DNA from: Mesorhizobium qingshengii
Lineage (GTDB): Bacteria > Pseudomonadota > Alphaproteobacteria > Rhizobiales > Rhizobiaceae
NCBI RefSeq assembly: GCF_027563465.1
Contig: NZ_JAPFQA010000001.1
Coordinates: forward strand, 372,001 to 436,000
Reading direction: 5' to 3'
Length of the DNA stretch: 64,000 nt
The translations under genes and the position numbers were made by a program. The notes below the pieces were generated by a model, which ran no database searches, was not told where the DNA came from, and saw nothing but the letters and a program-made list of their open reading frames with translations. Positions 53,190-61,618 of the stretch are shown one piece after another (positions within the stretch are counted from its first letter, which is position 1; each line of letters starts with the position of its first letter).

Positions 53190-54518
53190 TTAGAAGCCGT
53201 TCTTCCCCGGTATCCAGTTGGTGCCGGCCAGTGGCACGCCGGCCATGGCGGCGGCCTCGATCGTCAGGGCGACGAGGTCCTCGGGTTCGAGATTGTGCAG
53301 GCTGTTCTTGCCGCAGGCGCGCGCGATGGTCTGCGCCTCGAGCGTCATCACCTTGAGGTAGTTCGCCAGCCGGCGTCCGGCGGCCACCGGGTCGACCCGC
53401 TTCATCAGTTCGGGGTCCTGCGTGGTGATACCCGCGGGGTCGCGTCCCTCGTGCCAGTCGTCATAGGCGCCGGCCGTGGTGCCGAGCTCGTTGTACTCCG
53501 CCTCCCAGCGCGGATCGTTATCACCAAGCGCGACAAGGGCGGCTGTGCCGATCGACACGGCGTCGACGCCCAGCGCCAGCGCCTTGGCGACATCGGCGCC
53601 GTTGCGGATGCCGCCGGAGACGATCAGCTGCACCTTGCGGTGCATGCCGAGATCCTGCAGCGCCTGCACCGCCGGCCTGATACAGGCGAGCGTCGGCTGG
53701 CCGACATTCTCGATGAACACTTCCTGCGTGGCGGCCGTGCCGCCCTGCATGCCGTCGACGACGACGACATCGGCGCCGGCCTTCACCGCAAGGGCTGTAT
53801 CGTAATAGGGGCGCGCGCCGCCGACCTTGACGTAGATTGGCTTTTCCCAGTCGGTAATTTCGCGCAGTTCGAGGATCTTGATCTCGAGATCGTCGGGGCC
53901 GGTCCAGTCCGGATGGCGTGAGGCCGAGCGCTGGTCGATGCCTTTCGGCAGCGTGCGCATTTCGGCGACGCGGTCGGAGATCTTCTGGCCGAGCAGCATG
54001 CCGCCGCCACCGGGCTTGGCGCCCTGGCCGACAACGACCTCGATGGCATCGGCCCGGCGCAGGTCGCGCGGGTTCATGCCATAGCGGGATGGCAGGTATT
54101 GATAGACCAGCGTCTTGGAATGGCCGCGCTCTTCCTCGGTCATGCCGCCATCGCCCGTGGTGGTCGAGGTGCCGGCCAGCGTCGCGCCGCGGCCGAGGGC
54201 TTCTTTCGCCGGGCCGGACAACGAGCCGAAGCTCATCCCGGCGATGGTGATCGGGATCTTCAGTTCGATCGGCTTCTTGGCATGACGGGAGCCCAGCACG
54301 ACACTGGTGTCGCAGCGCTCGCGATAGCCTTCGAGCGGATAGCGCGAGATCGAGGCGCCGAGGAACAAAAGGTCGTCGAAATGCGGCAGCTTGCGTTTGG
54401 CGCCACCGCCACGGATGTCATAGATGCCGGTTGCCGCGGCGCGGCGGATTTCGGAAAGCGTGTAGTCGTCGAAGGTCGCGGATTTACGCGGCGTCGTCGG
54501 CGGATTCTTGTAGGTCAT
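53190..54518 (-). CDS. mgsC: N-methylglutamate synthase subunit C (glutamate synthase FMN domain-like)
   Basis: This 442-residue FMN-binding TIM-barrel protein corresponds to the central/FMN part of the glutamate synthase large subunit. ITIAGMSFGSLSGPAKEALG, VVGQGAKPGGGGMLLGQKI, the serine and cysteine of QLIVSGGIRNGADVAKALAL and the 3Fe-4S-like region are in the expected order. With MgsA and MgsB it converts gamma-glutamylmethylamide to N-methylglutamate. It is 6 bases from mgsB. Confidence 0.93.
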   Translation of the reverse strand: MTYKNPPTTPRKSATFDDYTLSEIRRAAATGIYDIRGGGAKRKLPHFDDLLFLGASISRYPLEGYRERCDTSVVLGSRHAKKPIELKIPITIAGMSFGSLSGPAKEALGRGATLAGTSTTTGDGGMTEEERGHSKTLVYQYLPSRYGMNPRDLRRADAIEVVVGQGAKPGGGGMLLGQKISDRVAEMRTLPKGIDQRSASRHPDWTGPDDLEIKILELREITDWEKPIYVKVGGARPYYDTALAVKAGADVVVVDGMQGGTAATQEVFIENVGQPTLACIRPAVQALQDLGMHRKVQLIVSGGIRNGADVAKALALGVDAVSIGTAALVALGDNDPRWEAEYNELGTTAGAYDDWHEGRDPAGITTQDPELMKRVDPVAAGRRLANYLKVMTLEAQTIARACGKNSLHNLEPEDLVALTIEAAAMAGVPLAGTNWIPGKNGF

Positions 54519-54524
54519 GCTGCC

Positions 54525-55250
54525 TCAATACGCGTCGGCGTTGTCGATATTGAAATTGTAGAGCGTGCGCGCCGAGCCGTAACGCTTGAATTCCGTCGGC
54601 TTGACGCCGGTGATGCCGGCGCGGTCGAGCAGGCCCTGCAGCAATTCCAGATGTTCGGGCCGCATCTCCTTGGCGATGCAGTCGGCGCCGAGGCTGCCGA
54701 CCTTGCCGCGCACGAAAAGCCGCGCCTCGTAGATGGAATCGCCCAGCGCATCGCCGGCGTCGCCCAGCACCACCAGATTGCCGGACTGCGCCATGAAGGC
54801 CGACATATGGCCGATATTGCCGCGCACGACGATGTCGATGCCTTTCATCGAGATGCCGCAGCGCGACGACGCGTTGCCTTCGATGACCAGCAGTCCACCC
54901 CGGCCGGTGGCGCCGGCATACTGGCTCGCGTCGCCCTTGATGATGATCGAGCCCGACATCATGTTCTCGCCGACGCCGGGTCCCGCCGAGCCATGAACGG
55001 TGATAGTGCTGCCGGAATTCATGCCGCCACAATAATAGCCGACGCTGCCGCGCACATCGATGGTGACCGGCTGATCGACGCCGACGGCGACCGAATGATT
55101 GCCCTTCGGGTTCAGCACTTCCCATGCCGTTTCATTCGAGCCGGGCGTCAGGTTGTGCAGCGCCTGGTTGAGTTCGCGCAGCGACATGACGTCGAGGTCG
55201 AAGACGCGCGCGTGGCTTTGGTCGCGCGTTGCCTTGGAGGTTGCCGGCAT
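54525..55250 (-). CDS. mgsB: N-methylglutamate synthase subunit B (GXGXG-domain protein)
   Basis: This 241-residue protein matches the C-terminal right-handed beta-helix (GXGXG) domain of glutamate synthase. Repeated turns such as GYYCGGMNSGSTITVHGSAG and GNASSRCGISMKGIDIVVRG give the stacked glycine pattern. The ATG at 55250 leaves a 4-base gap to mgsA. The split of the large subunit into MgsA, MgsB and MgsC is diagnostic of this pathway. Confidence 0.92.
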   Translation of the reverse strand: MPATSKATRDQSHARVFDLDVMSLRELNQALHNLTPGSNETAWEVLNPKGNHSVAVGVDQPVTIDVRGSVGYYCGGMNSGSTITVHGSAGPGVGENMMSGSIIIKGDASQYAGATGRGGLLVIEGNASSRCGISMKGIDIVVRGNIGHMSAFMAQSGNLVVLGDAGDALGDSIYEARLFVRGKVGSLGADCIAKEMRPEHLELLQGLLDRAGITGVKPTEFKRYGSARTLYNFNIDNADAY

Positions 55251-55254
55251 GAAC

Positions 55255-56151
55255 TCAATGCTCCCAGAAATAGACGGTTGCGGGCTCCGGTTCCCAGACC
55301 CTCGCATTGTCTATGCCGGGCAGTTTGGTCAGCGCGCGATACTCCGAGCCGAAGGCGACATACTGGTCGGTCTCGGCCATGACGGCGGGCTTGCAGGCGA
55401 TCGGATCGCGCACGACGCCAAAACCGTTCTTGGTGCCGACGACGAAGGTGAAGAAGCCGTCGAGGTCGGAGAGCGTGCCTTTCAGCGCTTCGCCCAGGTT
55501 CTTGCCATGCGCCATCTGCGAGGAGAGATAGGCGGCGGCGACTTCGGTGTCGTTCTCGGTCTCGAATTTCATGCCTTCGCGCACCAGCTCGCGGCGGACA
55601 TTGTTGTGGTTCGACAGCGAGCCATTGTGCACCAGGCACTGGTCGGCGCCGGTCGAGAACGGATGCGCGCCCATCGTCGTCACCGCTGATTCCGTCGCCA
55701 TGCGGGTATGGCCGATGCCATGCGTGCCAGTCATGCTGCGGACATCGAAGCGATTGACCACCGCTTCCGGCATGCCGACCTCCTTGTAGATTTCGACGAC
55801 ATCGCCGGCGCCCATGACGCGGATGTCGGGGCGCAGTGCCTGGATGGCCTCTCGCGCTTCGTCGATCTTGGCGGGCGTGGTCCTGACCACGGCATGGGTC
55901 GATTTCACCACGATGCTCACCGGCGTTCCGATGGCCTTGGCGAGTTCGGTGTCGAGGCCGCGGAAATCGCGCTCCGGCCTGGCCGACTGGATGGTGATCT
56001 TGGCCTCATTCTTGGAAGGCGCACCGTAGATGGCGATGCCGGCGCTATCCGGGCCGCGATCGCTGAGCGAGATCAGCATTTCGGACAGCATCGAGCCGAG
56101 CTGGGGCTCAAGCGACTTGTCCTTCAAAAACAGTCCGACGATTCCACACAT
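55255..56151 (-). CDS. mgsA: N-methylglutamate synthase subunit A (class II glutamine amidotransferase-like)
   Basis: This 298-residue Ntn-hydrolase domain starts MCGIVGLFLKD, so Cys2 becomes the N-terminal nucleophile after Met removal, as in glutamate synthase. SDRGPDSAGIAI and IGHTRMATESAVT are further signatures. Here it would release methylamine from gamma-glutamylmethylamide rather than ammonia from glutamine. The start at 56151 has GGGAGG five bases upstream. It is the first gene of the large methylamine run; its upstream region carries a T-tract motif also present near dmmD. Confidence 0.93.
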   Translation of the reverse strand: MCGIVGLFLKDKSLEPQLGSMLSEMLISLSDRGPDSAGIAIYGAPSKNEAKITIQSARPERDFRGLDTELAKAIGTPVSIVVKSTHAVVRTTPAKIDEAREAIQALRPDIRVMGAGDVVEIYKEVGMPEAVVNRFDVRSMTGTHGIGHTRMATESAVTTMGAHPFSTGADQCLVHNGSLSNHNNVRRELVREGMKFETENDTEVAAAYLSSQMAHGKNLGEALKGTLSDLDGFFTFVVGTKNGFGVVRDPIACKPAVMAETDQYVAFGSEYRALTKLPGIDNARVWEPEPATVYFWEH

Positions 56152-56215
56152 GTCAGCCTCCCGGCGTTTGTAGCTAGAAGATGATGTATCGAATGAGTCC
56201 CACAAATTCAATCAT

Positions 56216-56230
56216 ATGAAAAAAATATTC
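56216..56230 (-). promoter_or_regulatory. T-tract motif upstream of mgsA
   Basis: On the minus strand, ATATTTTTTTCATA lies about 70 bases before mgsA. Nearly the same string (AATTTTTTTCATAAG) occurs at 59630-59644 in the dmmD divergent region, and TTTTTTTCTTAAG at 43835-43847 near the permease. It could be an upstream element or a shared regulator site. Confidence 0.35.
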
Positions 56231-56236
56231 CTCTAG

Positions 56237-56566
56237 TTACGTATGCGGCTCAATGCCGCCATGCGCACTATCGCTGCCCTGCCGGGCATTGTGAACCCAT
56301 TGGGCATGGCGGATGCGGGCCAACTTGTAGGCATCGAGGACCGACAAGGCATAGATCAGGAAGCCACCCGCATGGCGGCCGACGAAGCTGGCATCAGGCG
56401 GGGCGATCTTGGCTGTCACCCATGCCAGGATCACCATGAAGAAAAGAAACTGCAAGCCTCGCACCGGCACGCCGAGAATGACGTGTCCGCTAGCCGGCAA
56501 GACAATCGCGGCGCCGAGAACGGCATACGGATTTGCCGGGGCGGGCGGGGCGGTGGAGCTGGTCAT
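56237..56566 (-). CDS. small membrane protein, unknown function
   Basis: This 109-residue protein has about two or three hydrophobic stretches (AVLGAAIVLPASGHVILGVP, LQFLFFMVILAWVTA, GGFLIYALSVLDAYKLA) and hydrophilic ends. It resembles short multi-pass proteins of unknown role. It overlaps the next upstream gene by 4 bases and lies in a same-strand block with an amino-acid-type permease and other small membrane proteins, directly upstream of mgsA. A role in transport or assembly is inferred from context only. Confidence 0.65.
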   Translation of the reverse strand: MTSSTAPPAPANPYAVLGAAIVLPASGHVILGVPVRGLQFLFFMVILAWVTAKIAPPDASFVGRHAGGFLIYALSVLDAYKLARIRHAQWVHNARQGSDSAHGGIEPHT

Positions 56567-57252
56567 ACGGCTTGCCGTTCGTTTCTGTTGATGGCGTCAC
56601 GAAGCGTCGACGCTGATTCCAGCAGTTCCTCGATCAGCGCCGGGTCCAGCGTGGCGTCGCCAAATTCGGCCTGCCGGAAGACGCCGTAGCGTGCGCGTTC
56701 GGCCTCCGCCAGCAGCCAGACGATGCGCACTCCGTTCGGAGTGATCAGCAGTTCCTTGGCGCGCCCTTCGCCAAAAATCCCCAGGTGATCGGCGATGATC
56801 TCCTGCGGGAAGCGAACGCCTTTGCGATCCGTCCGCACCACGGCCTCGGCCGGCAATGCCGAACTCTTCGGCAGCGTGTGATCGAGATGATCGAAATTGG
56901 AGAAGGTCGTTGGCGAACCCGGCCGCATCATCATGTCGAACGTAGCTGGCACCGCCACCTTTTCGGTGATCGAGACGCTCAGCCAGCGCGCCGGAAGTTT
57001 TCTCGTCGCCAGCGTGTCGATGATGGTGCGTACCTGGACGCGCCGTCCATTCCATGATCCTTCCCAGGTGATGACACCGGCGGTGCCGTCCGAAACATCG
57101 GCTGCGTCGGCAATGACGGTGCGGATGTTGGCTTGCTCGGCGGCGAGCGCCGCTGCCGCCTTGTTGCGGCTGGCACGCGCCAGCCAGGCAAGGTGAAGGA
57201 CGAGAGCCAGGACAATTGCCCCGGCAAGCAGTGCTGACGTCACCTCGGACAC
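56563..57252 (-). CDS. membrane-anchored protein, unknown function
   Basis: This 229-residue protein has one N-terminal transmembrane helix (LLAGAIVLALVLHLAWLA, about residues 8-25) followed by a soluble domain rich in charged residues (ITWEGSWNGRRVQVRTIIDT, FPQEIIADHLGIFGEGRAKE). No known domain was recognised. The following gene overlaps its end by four bases. It belongs to the same block as the permease at 57298 and the three small proteins upstream of that. Confidence 0.65.
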   Translation of the reverse strand: MSEVTSALLAGAIVLALVLHLAWLARASRNKAAAALAAEQANIRTVIADAADVSDGTAGVITWEGSWNGRRVQVRTIIDTLATRKLPARWLSVSITEKVAVPATFDMMMRPGSPTTFSNFDHLDHTLPKSSALPAEAVVRTDRKGVRFPQEIIADHLGIFGEGRAKELLITPNGVRIVWLLAEAERARYGVFRQAEFGDATLDPALIEELLESASTLRDAINRNERQAV

Positions 57253-57297
57253 CTTGTCATGCCATGCCCGCCCGGATTCTGGACGGGCCTTCTCCCA

Positions 57298-58692
57298 TCA
57301 ATAGCCCTGCGGCCTCGGCCACGGCATGGTGAACTGGTCGCCGCGCCGCACGAATTTGTAGCGGTAGAAATGGAACCACAGCGAGATCAGGAAATAGAAG
57401 GCGACCATGGCGATCAGCTGCGAACCGAAGCCGAGGAAGATGGCGAAGTAGGTGACTACGCACAGGCAGAACAGCACGATCGCCGGCAGCGGATGGAAGG
57501 GGTGCGTGTAGCCGCGGCGGATCGAGGCGAGCGGCCACTTCTTCCTGAACATGACGATGTTGATGCTCATGAAGGTGTATTGCAGCACGCCCGACAGGAT
57601 CGAGAAGGTGATCGCCTGGTTGAGGTCGGCGATGAAGGCGAAGGCAAGCGCGATCGGCAAAAGGAAGAGGATCGAGCGATAGGGGGTGCGATATCTCGGG
57701 TGCACCGCCGAGAACCAGCTCGGCAGATAACGGTCGCGGCCGAGCGAGAACCAGGCGCGCGCCGCGTCGTTGATGCAGCCATTGGCCGACGCGAGCGCCG
57801 CCAGCAGCGTGGCGACGAACAAGAGGTTCTCGAGCAGCGGGCTGCCGGTCAGCTTGCCGGCGTCCCACAGCGGATAATAGGTGATGCCGAGATATTCCCA
57901 CGGCATCAGCGAGGCGCAGACATACCATGTCATGGCGGCGGCGATCAAAAGCGTGATCATGCCGGCCATGGTGCCGTAGGGCAGGGAGCGGGCCGGCGAG
58001 CGCACTTCCTCGGCCGCCTGCGTTGTGCCTTCGATGCCGAGATAAAACCAGATGCCGAACTGGAAGGCGGCGATGACGCCGATCCAGCCATAGGGCAGGG
58101 CGTTTTCGGGAGTGACCAGCTCGTTGAGTTTCAGCACGGCGCCTTGCGTCCATGGGCTGACCGAGAAGAACAGGATGACGATCGAGATATAGGCGATCGC
58201 GGTGATGACGAAGTTGACGTTGAGCGTCATCAGGACGCCGCGATAGTTGAGCCACGCCAGCACGACGATGGTCGCGGCGATGAAGGCATTGTGGTTGAGC
58301 CCTTCGACGCCGGCCTTGGCGACGATGGTGTCGCCGAGCAGGATGGCATCGGACACTTCCAGCATGGTGTAGGCGAAGACCAGGAACAGCGCGACGTTGA
58401 ACGCCATCAGCGGTCCGACGATGTGCTTGGCCTGCGCGTATTGGCCTCCGGCGGCGGCGACGGTCGATGTCACCTCGGAATCGATCATGGCGACCGAGGT
58501 GTAGAGCAGCCCGACGATCCAGCACACGATCAGCGCCGCCAGCGCGCCGCCCTTGTCGGCGGCAAAATTCCAGCCGGTGAACTCGCCGACCAGCACGATG
58601 CCGACGCCGAGCGCCCAGACATGGGCTGGGCCAAGCACGCGCAGCAGTGAAACCCTGTCTCCGTGGATTACCGGTTCAAGCGTGATCGTCAT
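57298..58692 (-). CDS. APC-superfamily permease, ethanolamine/amine-transporter-like
   Basis: This 464-residue protein has 12 predicted helices. VWALGVGIVLVGEFTGWNFA is the helix 1 substrate-binding region, and AAFQFGIWFYLGIEGTTQAAEE is the helix 6 region with the conserved E-G-x-x-x-x-A-E-E motif of the ethanolamine permease group. It lies between gmaS-pathway genes and the divergent dmm operon, with three small membrane proteins immediately upstream in the same direction. It is a good candidate for importing a methylated amine or its amino-acid derivative. Confidence 0.85.
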   Translation of the reverse strand: MTITLEPVIHGDRVSLLRVLGPAHVWALGVGIVLVGEFTGWNFAADKGGALAALIVCWIVGLLYTSVAMIDSEVTSTVAAAGGQYAQAKHIVGPLMAFNVALFLVFAYTMLEVSDAILLGDTIVAKAGVEGLNHNAFIAATIVVLAWLNYRGVLMTLNVNFVITAIAYISIVILFFSVSPWTQGAVLKLNELVTPENALPYGWIGVIAAFQFGIWFYLGIEGTTQAAEEVRSPARSLPYGTMAGMITLLIAAAMTWYVCASLMPWEYLGITYYPLWDAGKLTGSPLLENLLFVATLLAALASANGCINDAARAWFSLGRDRYLPSWFSAVHPRYRTPYRSILFLLPIALAFAFIADLNQAITFSILSGVLQYTFMSINIVMFRKKWPLASIRRGYTHPFHPLPAIVLFCLCVVTYFAIFLGFGSQLIAMVAFYFLISLWFHFYRYKFVRRGDQFTMPWPRPQGY

Positions 58693-58706
58693 TGTTCAAT
58701 CCCCAC

Positions 58707-58868
58707 TCAGATCCGGTGTTTTTCGGAAACGGCTTCAAGCTCGCCTTCGCGTGAGGAAGTCAGGACATCCTCGGTGTAGGTGGTATCCACCTTGAACCAG
58801 TCGTAGAGCATCCACAGCGCGAGCACGATCGATATGCCCCAAGATGCGTAAGAGAGTGCCACCCACAT
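58707..58868 (-). CDS. 53-residue single-pass membrane protein
   Basis: A short gene encodes one N-terminal hydrophobic helix (YASWGISIVLALWMLYDWF, about residues 7-25) followed by an acidic tail with TYTEDVLTSSREGE. It starts at ATG 58868 between two other small membrane-protein genes and the permease gene, 15 bases from each side, in the same direction. Real status is inferred from this tight packing. It matches no family I know. Confidence 0.6.
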   Translation of the reverse strand: MWVALSYASWGISIVLALWMLYDWFKVDTTYTEDVLTSSREGELEAVSEKHRI

Positions 58869-58883
58869 GATGCGTCCCCCGGA

Positions 58884-59261
58884 TTACTTGTCGTCGAACT
58901 TTTCGTTGATGACGTCGCGATATTCGCGGTCGGATGCGCGGAACAGGAACACGAAATAGCCGATCAGCACCGCTGCCATGATGATCAGCGTCGGCCAGTC
59001 GATCACATAATGGAAACGGTTCTGGATGATGTCGTGCGCCGTCTCCGGCGTGTAGCCGAGCCTTTCCCAGATCGAGGCCATCGTCGGGTTCTGGCCAAGC
59101 GCTTCCCAGGTCTTTGCGTCGAGTACATCGATGGACTTCGCCGCTCCGGCGAGCCCCAGCTTCAGCGGCAACCACAGCGCCACGAATATGGCGACGACCA
59201 CGACGACGATATCGAAGATCTGCCCGGCCTTGCTCTGCTCCGGCGGCGTGTAGCGGGACAT
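58884..59261 (-). CDS. 125-residue small membrane protein, unknown function
   Basis: Two hydrophobic helices, FDIVVVVVAIFVALWLPLKL (about residues 16-35) and WPTLIIMAAVLIGYFVFLF (about 89-107), flank a 50-residue loop with ERLGYTPETAHDIIQNRFHY. It is 12 bases downstream of the next small gene. It probably forms part of the permease-linked membrane assembly. No characterised homologue was recognised. Confidence 0.65.
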   Translation of the reverse strand: MSRYTPPEQSKAGQIFDIVVVVVAIFVALWLPLKLGLAGAAKSIDVLDAKTWEALGQNPTMASIWERLGYTPETAHDIIQNRFHYVIDWPTLIIMAAVLIGYFVFLFRASDREYRDVINEKFDDK

Positions 59262-59273
59262 GCTTTCTACCCC

Positions 59274-59561
59274 TCAGGACTTGCGGTTGCGGAATGCGTC
59301 GGCGTTCTTGATGTCGAGCCCGTAGATGAAGTCCTTGTCTTCCTTGTAGTGCTTGACCATCGCCAGGATGGCGGCCGTGTTGAAGATCAGCACCGCGGCG
59401 GCGGCGATCGCCACCACGAGCTTGATCCCGGCGTCGGGTATGTGTGGCCAGGTCATCAGCAGGACGAAGAGGATCGTCGCCCACAGGCAGATGATCAGCA
59501 GCGCGGATCCGCGCAGGTCGGAACGGTACAGCGCTTCGACGCGCTGCTGCAGGTCTGACAT
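59274..59561 (-). CDS. 95-residue small membrane protein, unknown function
   Basis: Two hydrophobic helices, SALLIICLWATILFVLLMTW and LVVAIAAAAVLIFNTAAILA, are preceded by MSDLQQRVEALYRSD and followed by a charged C-terminus (HYKEDKDFIYG). The ATG at 59561 is chosen over an upstream in-frame start because it begins a typical hydrophilic cap. It is the first gene of the minus-strand membrane block, divergent from dmmD. Confidence 0.65.
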   Translation of the reverse strand: MSDLQQRVEALYRSDLRGSALLIICLWATILFVLLMTWPHIPDAGIKLVVAIAAAAVLIFNTAAILAMVKHYKEDKDFIYGLDIKNADAFRNRKS

Positions 59562-59664
59562 CGGTTTTCCCCTTTTTGCCGACGCCCGGTTCCGAATCCA
59601 CCGCCCGCCGCTCTCTTTCAAGAGAGTGAAATTTTTTTCATAAGTTCAGGCCGAATTCTCCAAT

Positions 59665-59670
59665 TGTCAA
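59665..59670 (-). promoter_or_regulatory. candidate -35 box of the membrane-protein block
   Basis: TTGACA on the minus strand at 59670-59665 is a consensus -35 hexamer; a -10 such as AACTTA or ACTTAT would lie near 59650. The 285-base divergent region between this block and dmmD also holds the T-tract motif at 59630-59644 and a direct repeat TTGCAGGGGATTGCAGG near 59738. No operator was identified. Confidence 0.35.
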
Positions 59671-59846
59671 GATGAATTTACGTTGAGTTAACCGTTCGGT
59701 TCGGCGGTCGATTTTGCCTGACAATGAAATTATTTGCTTGCAGGGGATTGCAGGCCTCCTGCGTTTACGATCAATATTCGACCAAAGCTCCGGCCTGTGC
59801 GCAAAGGAGCAGGGAACAGCAGGATTTTCGGACGGAGGACGAGCGG

Positions 59847-60980
59847 ATGACGGCATCCTGGAGATTTTCGACCCTGGCGGATCGCCATCGCGCGCTGGGC
59901 TCGAAGCTCGAAGACTGGAGCGGCATGGGCACCGCCTGGACCTACGACAAGGATGCCGACGAGGAGTACATCGCCATCCGCACCAAGGCCGGGTTGATGG
60001 ATGTGTCGGGCCTGAAGAAGGTCCACATCACCGGGCCGCACGCCTCGCATCTGATCGACCTTGCCACCACGCGCGACGTGGAGAAGATCTATCCTGGCAA
60101 GTCGGCCTATGCCTGCATGCTGAACGAGGCGGGAAAATTCACCGACGACTGCATCCTCTACCGCACCGGCCCGAACGCGTGGATGGTCGTGCATGGCTCG
60201 GGCACCGGCCATGAGGAATTGCAGCGTGCTTCCGTGGGACGTGACGTCTCATTGCGCTTCGACGACAATCTGCACGACCTGTCGCTGCAGGGGCCGACAT
60301 CAGTCGACTATCTGGCCAGGCATGTACCGGGCATCCGCGACCTCAACTATTTCCATCACATGCAGACGCAACTGTTCGGCTTGCCCGTGATGATCTCGCG
60401 CACCGGCTACACCGGCGAACGCGGCTACGAGATATTCTGCCGTGGCCAGGATGCCGGCACCATCTGGGACCGGATTCTCGACGAGGGCAAGAGCGCCGGC
60501 ATCATTCCGTGCCGCTTCACCACGCTCGATATGCTGCGCGTCGAAAGCTACCTCTTGTTCTACCCCTACGACAATTCGCAGAAGTACCCGTTCGCCAATG
60601 AAGGCCCCGGCGACACGCTGTGGGAACTCGGCCTCGACTTCACCGTCAGCCCGGGCAAGACCGGCTTCCGCGGCGCCGAGGAGCACTATCGCCTCAAAGG
60701 CAAGGAGCGCTTCAAGATCTACGGCGTCCTGCTCGACGGCAAGCAACCGGCCGACGAGGGCGCGCCGGTCTATCGCGACGGCAGACAAGTCGGCGTGGTG
60801 ACCTGCGCCATGTATTCGCCGCTGGTCAAGAAATCGATGGGCATCGCCCGCCTCGACGTCGACTGCGCGGTCAAGGACACCAGCCTGGAAATCCGCAACA
60901 AGAGCGGCGCCGTCAAGGCGACGGCGCAGCCGCTTCCCTTCGATGATCCCAAGAAGACCAAGCGCACGGCGAAAGGTTGA
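59847..60980 (+). CDS. dmmD: GcvT-like tetrahydrofolate-dependent protein of the dimethylamine system
   Basis: This 377-residue aminomethyltransferase-family protein has an N-terminal GcvT domain (LMDVSGLKKVHITGPHASHL, RTGYTGERGYEIFCRG) and a C-terminal barrel (VYRDGRQVGVVTCAMYSPLV). The ATG at 59847 follows GGAGG. In Ruegeria and Pseudomonas the equivalent DmmD is encoded with DmmABC and is thought to capture the formaldehyde released by dimethylamine demethylation on tetrahydrofolate. dmmABC follow here in that order, 41 bases downstream. Confidence 0.85.
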   Translation: MTASWRFSTLADRHRALGSKLEDWSGMGTAWTYDKDADEEYIAIRTKAGLMDVSGLKKVHITGPHASHLIDLATTRDVEKIYPGKSAYACMLNEAGKFTDDCILYRTGPNAWMVVHGSGTGHEELQRASVGRDVSLRFDDNLHDLSLQGPTSVDYLARHVPGIRDLNYFHHMQTQLFGLPVMISRTGYTGERGYEIFCRGQDAGTIWDRILDEGKSAGIIPCRFTTLDMLRVESYLLFYPYDNSQKYPFANEGPGDTLWELGLDFTVSPGKTGFRGAEEHYRLKGKERFKIYGVLLDGKQPADEGAPVYRDGRQVGVVTCAMYSPLVKKSMGIARLDVDCAVKDTSLEIRNKSGAVKATAQPLPFDDPKKTKRTAKG

Positions 60981-61021
60981 GGCATAGTCGACAGCGAGGG
61001 GTTCGAGGCACGAAGACTTAA

Positions 61022-61618
61022 ATGGCAGCCAAAAGCATCATCAGCCGGCCCGTTTACGGAACCTTGTCTCCGCAACCCGGCAAGCACCATCTTTTCATCG
61101 CCGATGCCGAGGGTGCGCTCGCCATATCGGATATGGCCGGGAGAGCCCCCGCCGGATTTTTCGACGGCGCCGAAATCGACTTCATTCCAGGGCCTGGCGG
61201 CAAGCACATCGCCGCCCTCGAAGCGCTGAAGCCGGCACAGTTTCATCAGGCGCCGTCCTTCGCCAGCCTGTTGCCCCGGTTGAAGCAGACGCTGGCCAAC
61301 GCGCACATGGGGTTGCGTCTCTACCTTGCCGGCACCGAAGGCCTGATCGGCCAGGCCATGCAGGTGGCACTCGAGGCCGGCATCGACCACACCTCGATCC
61401 AGACCGAGCATCGCGGCTCGCTGGCGCGCCGCATGCAGTGCGTCCACTGCAAGGGCATCACCGAGAATGTGACGACACAGCCGGCGACCTGCGCGCATTG
61501 CGGCCTGCTGCTTCTGGTGCGCGATCACTATTCCAGGCGCGTCGCCGCCTTCCAGGGTGTGTGCATCAACGCCGAGGATCGCAGCGAAATCCCTCCGATG
61601 GAGGAGATATTCCGATGA
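61022..61618 (+). CDS. dmmA: dimethylamine monooxygenase subunit DmmA
   Basis: This 198-residue DmmA-family protein has a cysteine-rich C-terminal region (CVHCKGITENV, then CAHCGLLLLVRDHYSRR) that could bind zinc or an iron-sulfur centre. The N-terminal half has no clear motif. The gene precedes the reductase by an ATGA overlap and belongs to dmmDABC, whose products oxidise dimethylamine to monomethylamine and formaldehyde. Confidence 0.85.
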   Translation: MAAKSIISRPVYGTLSPQPGKHHLFIADAEGALAISDMAGRAPAGFFDGAEIDFIPGPGGKHIAALEALKPAQFHQAPSFASLLPRLKQTLANAHMGLRLYLAGTEGLIGQAMQVALEAGIDHTSIQTEHRGSLARRMQCVHCKGITENVTTQPATCAHCGLLLLVRDHYSRRVAAFQGVCINAEDRSEIPPMEEIFR

